A DNA stretch of 64,000 nt from Gymnogyps californianus (Eukaryota; Chordata; Aves; Accipitriformes; Cathartidae). Every line of letters begins with the position of its first letter. Position 1 is the stretch's first letter. The stretch spans positions 101,444,877 to 101,508,876 of the forward strand of contig NC_059472.1 of assembly GCF_018139145.2 (NCBI RefSeq), written 5' to 3'. Under the pieces are notes generated by a model. The model did not search any database. It saw only the letters and a program-made list of their open reading frames with translations, and had not been told where the DNA came from. This document shows positions 1 through 10,734 of this stretch, one piece after another. A program made the position numbers and the translations under genes.

Positions 1-185
1 GGCAGTAAGTTAATGTCTCACTCGGAGTCAATTTGAAAAGCTTCCAGTATGGCTGGCATCTGTCACCATGTAGAAACAAAAACAGTGGCTTTGAGGAGTA
101 TCACAGAAATACATTATGTCCTATTTGACTTGAGGGAATGGTTAGGAGCCGAATGAAGTATTGAGTGGTTATTCTCTCATCCAGA

Positions 186-257
186 GGTGAAATCCAAGCC
201 CCACTGAAATTTGTGGAATAAATCCCATTTATTTCAGTAGGGTTAGGATTTCATGCC
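186..257. repeat. Ancient palindromic amniote repeat (relic)
   Basis: The left end reads GTGAAATCC and the right end GGATTTCATGCC. The middle carries degenerate copies of the phrase 'cccattgacttcaatggg' in opposite orientations. This matches, from memory, a short inverted-repeat element scattered through reptile and bird genomes, probably a non-autonomous DNA transposon. The copy is heavily diverged. I cannot give a library name. Confidence 0.4.
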
Positions 258-1159
258 AAGTCTTCAACACTGCAACAGGACTTACCTATTTCATTGTGCA
301 GAAGATCTGGAAAATCTGCATGCATACAAACTAGATAGTGTTTCTTGAAGAAGACAATTTTATGCACCTGTTATAGCTGAAAGCTGTATGGTACAAAAAA
401 GTATTTACTAAAAACTAAGGAAAAGAGTCAGCACATCACCACAATTATGATCTTTACTGATAGAAACGCACTGCTACTTTGAGTTTCTGACAGTTGGTAA
501 AATGTCAAAGAACAATTTAATATTACCAGTCTAGGTCTTTGAGTCTGTGTTTTAGCTTCCATTTTTTGTATTTTTTAATGGCCCAGAACCAAGTAATTAC
601 GTATCTAAATGTGATCCTTCATTTACTTTGGCAATGGATCTTCATCTGTCATCATTTTAATCCATCTACTGAGGGAAATGATAGAGACTGCCATACCTGA
701 GAAAGAAAGAATGCTATCATCTCAGATTTCTCTGTGCTTGAAGTATTTCAACAGATGCCATTTTGTGTCATGCCTCAGAACAGCCTCTTTATCTGAACTC
801 TGAATACTGCTGTTTGTCTCATAAATATTTTGTAGTATTTAACCACTGTGTATTTGACTTTTTGAATGACAGACTGTAATTCCTCTTAAGCCATGGTAGC
901 CTATCAAGTTGACATCTATTTCAATTTTACACTGTGTTTCTTTTATCATTCCTTTCAGGATTTGTGGGGTTACAGGCTGATATATTTAGTGCATTAAAGA
1001 AAACAATTATTTTGCAGTTACATGAGATCATTCAAAAATTCTTCAAGTTACAGTGACAGATGCTCTGAACAGTGTTACCGTTAAAGGACTCCTCTGTACT
1101 AGGCATGAGAAAAGAAACAGATGAAAGTGCACAATAAGGGACAGTCCCTCTGTAAACTC
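258..1159. other. Unique AT-rich non-coding stretch
   Basis: There is no open frame of note, no recognisable repeat and no clear splice-bounded exon. Short T-rich runs occur near 560-580. Nothing else was seen. Confidence 0.6.
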
Positions 1160-1320
1160 TCTAGTAGCCAATACAAGATGGGGGAGGGAAAGCAAAGAGA
1201 TGAAAACATAGAAAGGAGTTGCCCATTTTTACCCCATGGGTTTACCATAAAATCAGGGCTAGAACCCAGACCCATTATTTCGAGTGCCTTTCCCCTATCT
1301 GTTGAACAAGAATTTCCTTG
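1160..1320 (-). mobile_element. MIR / CORE-SINE relic
   Basis: Read on the plus strand, the segment shows in order the landmarks of a reversed tRNA-derived CORE-SINE. A 'gatgggg...aaag' block equals the reversed 'cctcagtttccccatc'. A 'gagttgccca' block equals the reversed 'tgggcaagt'. It ends with 'gggctagaacccaga', the reversed 'gggttcnaatcccagct'. The copy is old, has several small indels, and carries no coding capacity. Confidence 0.45.
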
Positions 1321-1330
1321 TGATAGGTAG

Positions 1331-4050
1331 ATATTAAATTCCTTTCCAGTACTATCCAAGTAGAAAAGTGCTCTTCTTATTCATTCTAGAGGTGGGAAAT
1401 CTGAGCTACTGGGAGGTGAAGATATGTGGATGAGATTAACACTGAGAAAGGTTGGAGCCTTTTTAATAAGAACTTGAAGTCCTGTCCATATGTTGAGTCC
1501 TGCTGGGTGTATTCCCTTTTCAACTATGCTGTAGGGCATGGAGCAGCTGTCAGTCATGGAGCCACCCTGAACATTTTGGTATTCAATTTTGCGATCATAG
1601 TACACAAGATGCAAAAAAGTTTAACATAGTCTCTGGTGTTTCCATTCAAATGAACAAGGAAAAAAAAAGTGTTATCTTGGCAGTCTTAACTTTTACATTA
1701 ACATGTAATATTGGGTATATCCACAGGCAGCTGCCTGAATACTATTTAAGCTGGGTGCTGAACTAGGTGCATGCAATGACAGGCAGTACTTAAGCTGCTC
1801 TTATCTTTTTTTCTTCATGTCATTGATAATGATACTCTAATTCTTTTCAAACTGTGTTCCTTTGGCTATGTTTTGACAGCATGGTTGTTATTCCAGTGGT
1901 CTATGTTATTCTCTGACAGTGTCATTTCTGCCAGAGAATTTTCCCTTAAATTTCATTTTTGAGCACCTTTACAACAAATTGTTTTTCTTCATATTTTCTA
2001 ATAATCATTATCGCTCTAAACCACAAGGCTGTCCTTAAGCACAGTGGTGTAAATCAGTGTAGCTTTTTTGGAGTTCATGAGAAAGAATGTTTGCAGCTTA
2101 TACCAGCTGAAAATCTGCCTTTCCATTACTTGAAATATGAGATGATAGATTTTTTTTTTCTGTTACAAAGTAGGAATTTTATTATTTTAGCAGAAATGAA
2201 GGAACTTTTCAGAATGTTCTACAAGATAATAACTGATCTAAATTTGAAAGCACAAATTTTTTTGGTCTACAGTAACATAAATCAAATCTGGAAATTCTTG
2301 CTTTATTCAAAAATTTTACTGTATTCGTGCCAAATTCATATAGCAGGTAAACCTATTTTAAATTGTGGATGACTAAAGGTGCCTTGTGTATGCTGATATA
2401 TCTGAAGAATGGTCTACAGGAATTAAGGATTAGATTTTGATAATGTTTCTTATGCAGTATCTTCCTTTGCAACTTTCAGTGGGAGCACTCCTGAAGTAAG
2501 ACAATATGAAGTGTAAGAAAGTGAAAATCTATTTCAAAATCAGTAACTAAGCTTAAAAAAAAAACCAAACAACCAAACTTGCTCTTTGAACTTTATACTT
2601 TGCTAAAGAAAATGCCATTATTAAAACAACACAGGTAATTTACCAAGAAAATTATTATTTTTCCAACCTGTATTCTTCATTTGTATGGAACTGCCCAATT
2701 ATCTAGGTACCACCAATGATCCCAACAAAGGCATTCTTGAAATAATGATATTCTCTATGTCACCCATTTGGTGACAAGAACATTTGGTCTGTAGACAACT
2801 ATTGCTCAAACCCAATAAAAAAAAAATCCGTAGATAATATTGACCAAAGTAGATTGGCTTCATCCAAAAAAAGTCTGATGTGAAAGAAATGAGGCACCTC
2901 TATGCTTTGGAGGAGTCACTTAAAATGTGACAATTTGTCCAAATTTGGTGAGGTGTTCATTCTAAAGAATCACAATTTCAACAAGTTTGGCAGAAACTCG
3001 ATATTCCATGGTACTTTATTGTCTGCAACTGCCCTTGCATCTTCAAGGCTATAGGAGCATGGAGAAAAGAATGGAGCAGACTGGGACAGAGATTGGACTC
3101 AGGTCTATGACTATGTATAGTATAGATGTTAGGGAGACAGGAATGTGGAGGGCCATGGGAGGGAACAGCAGGAAGCTTTCTACACTGTACTTCCATGGAT
3201 TTGGAAAAGCACATGAGGTTCCTGAATTGCAACATTACTTCAAGTTGTGAAGCAAGTAGTTGTGAAATACACTGTCAAGCTTTGTCCTCATCCCATTGCT
3301 GAAGATAACAGCCTCCTGCTTCCCATTGCTGTTGGTTACTCTGTTTAATCAATAGAAGACAATGTGGTGGAGGCAGAGATTGCAGTCCCATTATGGTTCC
3401 ACCTGATGCAGTTTTATGTATTCATTTTTAACATAATGTTCTTGTATTTTTGTTGGATTTTAATTTAGGTTGCATGATCATGTGGTCAGAAGCCACGGAT
3501 ATCAGCCCTCAAGTTGTCAATGCAATTTGAATTTGGGTCCTTTTACAGGTTTATGTTGCCTAATCATGTGATTATGAGTTTTCTTACATTGCTTCTGTGT
3601 CATTCAATAGGACTGAATAAACCTGCTCAAGGAACAAGTCAACATTGACTAGTGAATAAAGATTTTACCAGAACATTTGTGCTTCTCTGATAGCAGGATT
3701 TGGAAAGTGTGCAGTGGGTGAGGCAAGATGGCAGGAAGAGATTGCAAGACTGTGGCAAAGGCAGCATAATACTTGCCCTCAAAATGCAAATCTATCCTTC
3801 TTAGTAGCATACAATTTCTGCATAGTTCTGGGAAATCCATGGAAATAAACATGCATTTGAGTGGCTGTTCATCTGTGTCCCATTTTTCTGCAGTGTCAGT
3901 TTCAGGCACCCAGTGGCAGCTTTGCAAGGTGTTAAGTACTTACAGTTGAATTTTAATTTTTCTAAAGCTGTCAGTGCACAGAATGATATAACAAGTGAAG
4001 CAACCTGAAAAATTAGATCTTAGGTTTTTCAACTCAGGAATGAAGAACTC
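1331..4050. other. Non-coding stretch, no recognised element
   Basis: This is AT-rich sequence with T- and A-runs (2153-2159, 2555-2563, 2818-2827). On the minus strand at 3649-3927 there is a 92-codon open frame whose composition is not obviously random. It has AT-rich third positions and no splice or promoter support, so it is not called as a gene. No repeat family was recognised. Confidence 0.5.
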
Positions 4051-4055
4051 CTCCT

Positions 4056-4115
4056 CTGAACTACTGTATGTGCCTTAGCTCTTCATTTATTAAATGGGGA
4101 AAATCCTATGCTCTC
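4056..4115 (+). mobile_element. MIR fragment
   Basis: The run 'gtgccttagctcttcatttattaaatgggg' follows the conserved MIR core phrase 'tgcctcagtttcctcatctgtaaaatgggg' base for base over most of its length. It keeps the diagnostic AAATGGGG end. Only the core region of the SINE is recognisable. Confidence 0.5.
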
Positions 4116-4129
4116 CTTCTATAGAGAAT

Positions 4130-5285
4130 TTTGAAAGATCGAACCATTAATACTTGGGAACAATGAAAATATTAAAATGCTGGGCATCAATGAAGAAATT
4201 GATATCTCTGTATGTAGAACAAGATTTATGTGCTGTCTTCTGCTCCAGGGTTAGTGTATGGGGCACTATGGAAAGAATATTGATTCCCATTGTGGAGGTG
4301 TTTTCTTTCCTATACTCTGGGTGAGGCAGGGAGCATGAAGAAAATAGGATGTGACTGAGTGGTTAAATACACACAACTGGGCTCAGTTAAATATTCACAG
4401 GCTTGACTTTGTGGCCTAAATTTTCTAATGCACTTGATATTTTGGAACAGTAAGGGTCTAGGCATTTTCTTCTGAGATGCCTATAACCCTGTGTAACATG
4501 TATTACTCATCCCTGTAATATGGTTTTAACAGCTATTAGTCAAATATTAACATTTAATAAGCCCTCTGTAAGTGGGTCCTTAAAGTGACATGCTGTGTGA
4601 GAATCTCTCCCTAATTTTCTTCAACCAAACCTCACATGCCCAGGGATTTCTCAGGCCCAATGACAGTATTTAACAGCTTCTAGTCTCAAAACACAGGCAG
4701 TGATGCATACATTATAAGAATTACAATGTGCTGAAGGCAGCTTTGGCATTATTCATCCAAATGGTCAAAAGTCACTTCCAACTCTCTTTGCTCATTTCCA
4801 GGTTCAGAAAAGTTCATCCCACGGGAATGAATTTCCTGACCTTTTTTTGCTGTGAATAGCTAGCACACCCACTCAAAGCCACGTCCAGCCAATTGATGAT
4901 GAGGCAGAACCTCCTGAAATAATCCGAACAACCTTAAAATAGTAGTCTTTATTTACACAGAAAACAGAAATGACATACTGTTTTTCCTTTCCTTTCTTTT
5001 CTCAAGATAAACTGAATATCTTCTGTGAGTTTCACACTTCAGCTACTTTCAGAATCCCAGGCTGAGTCTTTTGACCTGTGGTATCTGAAACCCACTCTAG
5101 CTAGGCTTTCCAGGCCAGCACTTCATTAATTACTATTTTAGGGAGATGGGATTTCTTAGAACTGCAAGAAATGACTATCCGAATAAAACCAGCAATCAGA
5201 TTTTATGTTAAGATTTTTTTTAAAAGTATGTAATACTTGTTACCACTGCATTCTGCCTGGCTAAAAATCTTCCTTTAAGTCAGTG
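4130..5285. other. Non-coding stretch, no recognised element
   Basis: The sequence is plain and AT-rich. It contains a pyrimidine-rich run (4981-5003, TTTCC repeats). No reading frame or repeat was identified. Confidence 0.5.
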
Positions 5286-5289
5286 CTTT

Positions 5290-5560
5290 GTAATTTATGT
5301 CTCGCCTCCATAATGTTAGTGAGATATTAATATATGCATGAAGAGCAGCAGTCAGTGTAATTACAGTGGTAAAGTGATAAATGCATAGCCATTTTGCCCG
5401 GTAATATTGTGTATTTAACAGGTTTATTTGTTCAACAGTTCTTACTTTAATTATATTTTGCCATTTGGGAATTTTAGGCATATAACAATCATAGCTCTTC
5501 CATGAATATTATTCTTAAAATAAGTGTTCATGCATTATTAAAAATGCACGTGTTTGCTTA
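5290..5560. promoter_or_regulatory. Candidate conserved enhancer, homeodomain-rich
   Basis: The stretch packs several homeodomain-type cores. They include a perfect ATATTAATAT palindrome (5324-5333), a perfect GTAATTAC palindrome (5357-5364) and TAATTA at 5448-5453. Forkhead-like GTTTATTTG lies at 5422-5430. It lacks simple repeats in this part and lacks any open frame. These are properties typical of vertebrate conserved non-coding elements. Conservation cannot be tested from one sequence, and AT-rich DNA produces such motifs by chance, so this is an inference. Confidence 0.22.
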
Positions 5561-6720
5561 CTTTTTTTTTTGCACTGATTTTTTTGTCTTTTTTAAAAAC
5601 ACTGAGTTTTTTATTTTTCTAATAAACTCGGAAAGAAAAAAAACAACTTATCTGTTGGAAGGAAGGTTATAAGGCAAGTTTCTTGCTGTGGACGAGCTCT
5701 AATTAGGACTTATGCCGTATTTTATGATACAGAAGCTAGAGGTAGGTGTCACTCTTTGACGGCATGGCCCCAGAACCTTCCATGGGTCCTGTGAATGTAC
5801 AAAAATAGCGAAAGAAAATAAACAAGAAATTTATATGGCAATGAATGGACAGATACAATGGGGAAGTGTTAAAAACAACAGTTGATCTTATTGCAATTGG
5901 GCTCAATTGTGACAAAATACTCCCTTGGAATATTTGCACGTTCCGACAGTGAAGTCTTGGGTTAAACCTATCTGGGATGCAATTCACCAAACATACAGAG
6001 AGCTATAATGCAGACTGTACAAACCTGAATACACTTTTATCCCCTTGTACTGAATACTAGAGTATACTCTGACTCTTGAGGAACGCAGAAAAATACCCTT
6101 TTACAGGTAACTTGTACAGTTGTCAAAATATATGCACTGTTGAAATTAGAGACAAAACTGGGTTCTCCGTTGATGTAAGCTGATATAGCTCAACAGAGCA
6201 ATTAAACTTGTGTTAGAAAGTCCTTATTTGTATTGTGACTTTTATAGAGGGAGCTTTTGTGATTTTTGACACGAATCTCACAGTATGTTTTCTAAATCTC
6301 CATCTCTTTGAATTACAGGATTTCAAAGGAATTGTAGCCTTTGCTCAAGGAACTGGAAATCAAGATTCTGGCCTTGATAGTCAAAAAACTTCAAAACACA
6401 TATCTTAATGATTTAAAGTCAAGAGGACAAAAATAGCAATAAAGTTGCACCCCCAAAAAAGTGTTATGATTTTTAAGTAAATCTTCTTATTTCTGGAGCC
6501 TGACTTGTTGTTTTTGAATGGTGATGGCTGGAAATACAGTCATCCTTGGCTTTTCAGAGTGCTGGTAGCTTCAGTGCTGGGGACATTTCCTTCGAGCTCA
6601 GCAGATGGAGTTTCAGAATGTTTCCTCCCTGAAATCTAATGGATGGGAAGGCAACGAGCTTCAGACTGACGGTGATGGGGTCTTGTTTGCTGGAGCTCAA
6701 ATCCTTAGTGAACAGTCCAC
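5561..6720. other. T/A-run-rich non-coding stretch
   Basis: The first part (5562-5645) is dense in T and A runs. It includes a small hairpin with GAGTTT/AAACTC arms near 5605-5630. The rest is unremarkable unique sequence. Confidence 0.5.
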
Positions 6721-6915
6721 TCCAGCTCTAATTATAAAAACATTACAGTTCTAACAGTTGCCTGGCCATGAATTATTCTGACAATGTTTAACCTGCAGAT
6801 AAGAAACCACTATCAACCTGTCACATTTCCCCCACTAACGAGTTCAGCATCAGTTTAAAAGGAAGTGCAACTCATGAAGCAATGGCTCTGTGTCATAAAT
6901 TATAGGTATCCGGCA
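6721..6915. promoter_or_regulatory. Possible conserved non-coding block
   Basis: The segment is free of repeats. It contains CTAATTATA near the left end and a dense, non-low-complexity sequence with AATTATTC and ATAAATTATAG motifs. It resembles the texture of conserved non-coding DNA, but nothing in the sequence alone proves that. The confidence is deliberately low. Confidence 0.15.
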
Positions 6916-7215
6916 TGCATTACAAGGACAGAAACAGTAAAATAGCATGGGACTCTCTACTATACACTCCGACAGTGACAGAAAAACAGCACTCCACAGT
7001 GTTTAATCTACCATGGCTTGTTTATTCCCTTTCACATCCATGCCAGCTTTGAAACACTTGGTGCTGTATTCTGCTGCTATCTGCAATTAGGACAAGTATT
7101 TATTTAAAGCTTGAAGGGAGAGAAAGAGGTTGTCTTTGATAAAAAGCATTGGACTCTCTAATCACTCAGACAGTGGAAAACGGTGCTGTCACAGAAGACT
7201 TACTCTCATTTATTT
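6916..7215. other. Non-coding stretch
   Basis: Two similar phrases occur here: 'gggactctctacta...acactccgacagtgacag' near 6950 and 'ggactctctaatcactcagacagtg' near 7151. They may be a loose duplication. No gene was seen. Confidence 0.4.
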
Positions 7216-7218
7216 CTT

Positions 7219-7243
7219 TGTGTGTGTATATGTGTGTGTGTGT
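7219..7243. repeat. (TG)n microsatellite
   Basis: Alternating TG is interrupted by one TATA step. It is a simple dinucleotide repeat of about 12 units. Confidence 0.95.
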
Positions 7244-10200
7244 TACTCTAAGTGAGTTTCTTGTTTTGTCTTTAATGAAGTACACAATCCCTTTTTGAAA
7301 CAAAATCTTGTAAGAAACCCTGTGTTATTGAAAAAGCCATGGTGTACACACTCAGGAAAAAAACAAACTGAAAGAAACAAACAAAAACCCTGTGATGATA
7401 CCTTGATGAAATACCTAATGAAATGAAGAAGAACTTCACACTAAAAAAAGGAAGGATCCTTTCACAAATAGTTGCAGATGCATAAAGTGGATGAGTCATG
7501 TTTGCTGGTACGAATGAGCATGATATGGTGGCAGGAACATAGAAGAATATTCTTAAAAACTTTCCCCAGTTCTGTCATTATTCTTGGGCTTGTCCTTCAT
7601 CTCTCCATTCCCTCTTTTGGAAATTAGGTAAGCAAAAAACTTGTATAGCTTTATCACAGTAGTATTTAACACCTAATTACATAGAGTCAGATTATAATAT
7701 TTCTCTTGCAAATTTGCACAAAAAGTTGAAGGGAAGAAGACTCTTCTATCGATGGGACAGCTGAAAGCAGGATGAGAAGCTAGCTGTGCACAGAGAGCAG
7801 ACCACAGAAGAAAGAGAGGACATGTCAATGGATACAAAGGAATGCTCATCTTCTCATACTTCAGGAAGGAGAGGAAGGAATTGTAACCTGATATCTCTTT
7901 CCTGGATCATGGTCTTAGTCACGGAGCAGTAGGGTAAAAAAGAAAGCCCCTCTCTTCAGTAGTTTTGTGATTCTAACCCTTAACTCCTTGAACTAAACAT
8001 TTCATTTTGTATTCAAACTGGAAAAGGGAAAAAAACCTACAGAGCCTGAAACCTGCTCTTCTTCTTGTGTTTTAATGAGGAAAACCACAACAACGCATCT
8101 TCATTCACTCAGAATTGGACTCTTCTTTCCTCAGACTTTCCTCAGTTTGGCATCTGAACAGAAACACTAGCTATTTACACTCATGTACTCTGGATCATCG
8201 TGAGTAATTGCCCTTACTCTGGTTGCAGACATTCCCCACAGGGTCATTAGAGCTTGGTCCTTGTGAAAAGACTCAAGGTGTGAGGAATCACAGAGTCAAG
8301 GCTTTGGGGTGCTTATCTGATCATCATGTGTTGCCAGACTTTTGGCAGGTAACCCAATTTCTCCAGCCCTCATAATCAATGGCACGGGCCAAAATTCCTT
8401 TAAACCAAAAAGCTGGAGGGATTGCCATGGAGATTTGGTCTTGGAAAGTGTTCCTTGTGGCTTGGAGAAACAGGAGGTATATATTAGGTGGAGAGATTTA
8501 AACTTTGTCAGCAGAATCAAAAGCCTGAATATTGCTGCAGTAATCCTGCCTAAATTTGCTACGATTGCAGGAAATGTGTAGATGGCTTCATGATGTTCAA
8601 AATGTTTCTTCCAGGCAGAGATTGAGATCTTTTAGGAAAAAACATATATATTATTAGTAGATTGTTAAACATACACAATAGTTTGTGTCTTGGTCTTTTA
8701 GATTATTTGTAAAGAAGGAAAACCAATTTTCTTTCCCAGCACTTTTATTTTTCTGTCTTTAAGAAAAATACAATGTACAAAAGTAAGAGTAGAATTTTGG
8801 TTTTGTAACGGCTCTAAGGAGTGGTGAAGTTGATATAAATGGTGCAAGAAGAAGTTTCAAGTATGGCAGTAATTTTTTACTAAGTTGGGAATACTTCCGA
8901 TTTTTACCTGGGGGGTTCCATTAATTTCCTGTTTTGTACTTTCAGCTACGAAGGACTGGATACACTGTCCTGGAGTGGTAGAGCAGCTGCTTCACATTGC
9001 TCTTTTTTGGTACCCTAAGGAATAATAATATTATGAATATTTTGAGCCCCTCAGTTCCATAGTACTTGAACTGCAGCTAACTTGCGCCTTGAATAATCAG
9101 ACCTTTTAACTGCTTCCCAGCCTTATTCCAGCTTGTCTTACTGTTCTCATTTTTGGCTTTTCTGTTTGATTCCCCTCTGGTACTTTACTGGATAGACTCA
9201 AGTCTGCCACTGGAGAATCCAGTGGTCTCCACAGAAAGGAGTTAATCAATATCCCCAAAATATTGTGAAGGCATATTGTAAAAATATGAGAGTCCAGTGG
9301 CTAACATTGCCAGAAGAGGGTCAGCAGAGAGCCATTGTCATCCCCTTGTTAAAAGCAGAATATCTGCAGGCAACACTGAGTAAAAACCATCCTGCTTTTC
9401 CTCTTATTGGCCTTGTCAGTTAACACAAGAAAAGGAAGAGCTTCTCTTAAGGAATATATCTGCAGCAACACCCAGTTCTTCCCTACTTTCTTAAGTTTCT
9501 CTCCAGTCTTGGCGACAACTTGCCTGCCTCAGGTGAGCTGGCAAACACATCCCGCTTCTAGGGCTGATAAGGACTGTCTGTCTTCCACCTCCCCTCCAGC
9601 TGTGTCTGTACTGTCCACACTTGACAGGTATGTGAAACTGTTGAAACACTCGTAATGTGGATGCATCCATGTCAGCAAAGCTGTGCTTTACACTGTGCAG
9701 TGAAACTGCCTACTGGAGTGAAACAAGCTACTCTGGTTAAAGGATAATCTGTAGCTATAAATGCTGCTCCACCAGAGTCTGATCTGACTTTAGGTTTGCC
9801 TGAACTGTATGGGCTTCCGAACCTTTCGATGTGGGTGATGCCACAGTCTGACTGCATCTGGGTGACATCGTGGTGATATCTGGACAGGCGCCCTCTCCCT
9901 AAACTATCAATGTTTCCACAAAGATTAAAGATGTCTGCCTGTCTATCTATCTTCCTAGACTAATACATGACATCATTGCTTCTGATGGCTCATTCCTCTT
10001 TAGCATAGGGCTTTTTGCTTCGGGTACATCTCCTGCAATTTGACCCAGGAAGAAAAGGAAGGAGTGGAGTGTGAGAGAGGTCTACCAATTGATGGGCCTG
10101 AGGCACAAAGTAAGCAAACTACATATGTCAGGAGATGTTGTGGCAGCACATCTCAAATCATTATATTTTGCATTTTGGCCAAGATAGATATTTCCATTTT

Positions 10201-10380
10201 TTTTAGACATCTGAGTCTTCCAACCCCCAAAAGAAAACCAAAGCAAATCACAAAACACCATATGAACAGAACAACATAACTTAAACCAACATAGAGAACA
10301 TCTACTTCTATGTACAATTTCAACTTGCTGAAGACTGGTATATTTGTTGATGGTTTTATGGATGTTTTTGACCATTTGCA
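7244..10380. other. Non-coding stretch, no recognised element
   Basis: Short open frames exist on both strands, but none has coding-like codon usage or clear splice signals. No repeat family was recognised. A CTGTCTATCTATC tract lies near 9940. Confidence 0.5.
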
Positions 10381-10383
10381 GTA

Positions 10384-10398
10384 CCAGTAGATGGTGCT
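10384..10398 (+). promoter_or_regulatory. Candidate CTCF site
   Basis: CCAGTAGATGGTGCT matches the vertebrate CTCF core CCASYAGRKGGCRSY at all positions but one (GGT for GGC). It lies about 190 bp before a MIR copy. A single motif match is weak evidence without binding data. Confidence 0.3.
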
Positions 10399-10582
10399 CA
10401 AGAATATGTTGCACAGTTTCTGAACTTTTTAGAGTCAATAACTCTTCTCATGATTCAAGTTCCTTGTGAGTAGTTTATCCGGCGCTGTTTTTACACCACC
10501 TTCATACACTGATGGAATGGCTATCCCATGCAGAAACTCTCTTGCAAAAGCACGTAAAACACTTAAGTGCCTTAATTGTAGT

Positions 10583-10730
10583 AACTAAGTCTCATAACAT
10601 CACTATGATGTAGATTAAAAACCTCATCCCACTTTACGGATCACCTTAATAAGAAACAGATTTCCTCTGACTTGATCAAGGTTACACTGAAAATCCACAA
10701 AAGAGCCAGGAGTGGATACAAAGCTATTTG
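10583..10730 (-). mobile_element. MIR copy, reversed
   Basis: The plus strand reads 'aacatcactatgatgtag', then 'atcccactttacggatcacc', then 'cttgatcaaggttacac', then 'agagccaggagtggatac'. These follow in order the reversed MIR blocks: the 'caacaaccctatgaggtag' segment, the 'ccccattttacagatgagg' core, 'cttgcccaaggtcacac', and 'cagagccgggattcgaac'. About two-thirds of a full element is represented, at an ancient level of divergence. Confidence 0.65.
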
Positions 10731-10734
10731 AATC

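Noticed and set aside
3649..3927. 92-codon minus-strand frame with a plausible-looking translation
   Set aside because: Third positions are AT-rich like the background and there is no acceptor or donor at sensible places. It is not distinguishable from chance.
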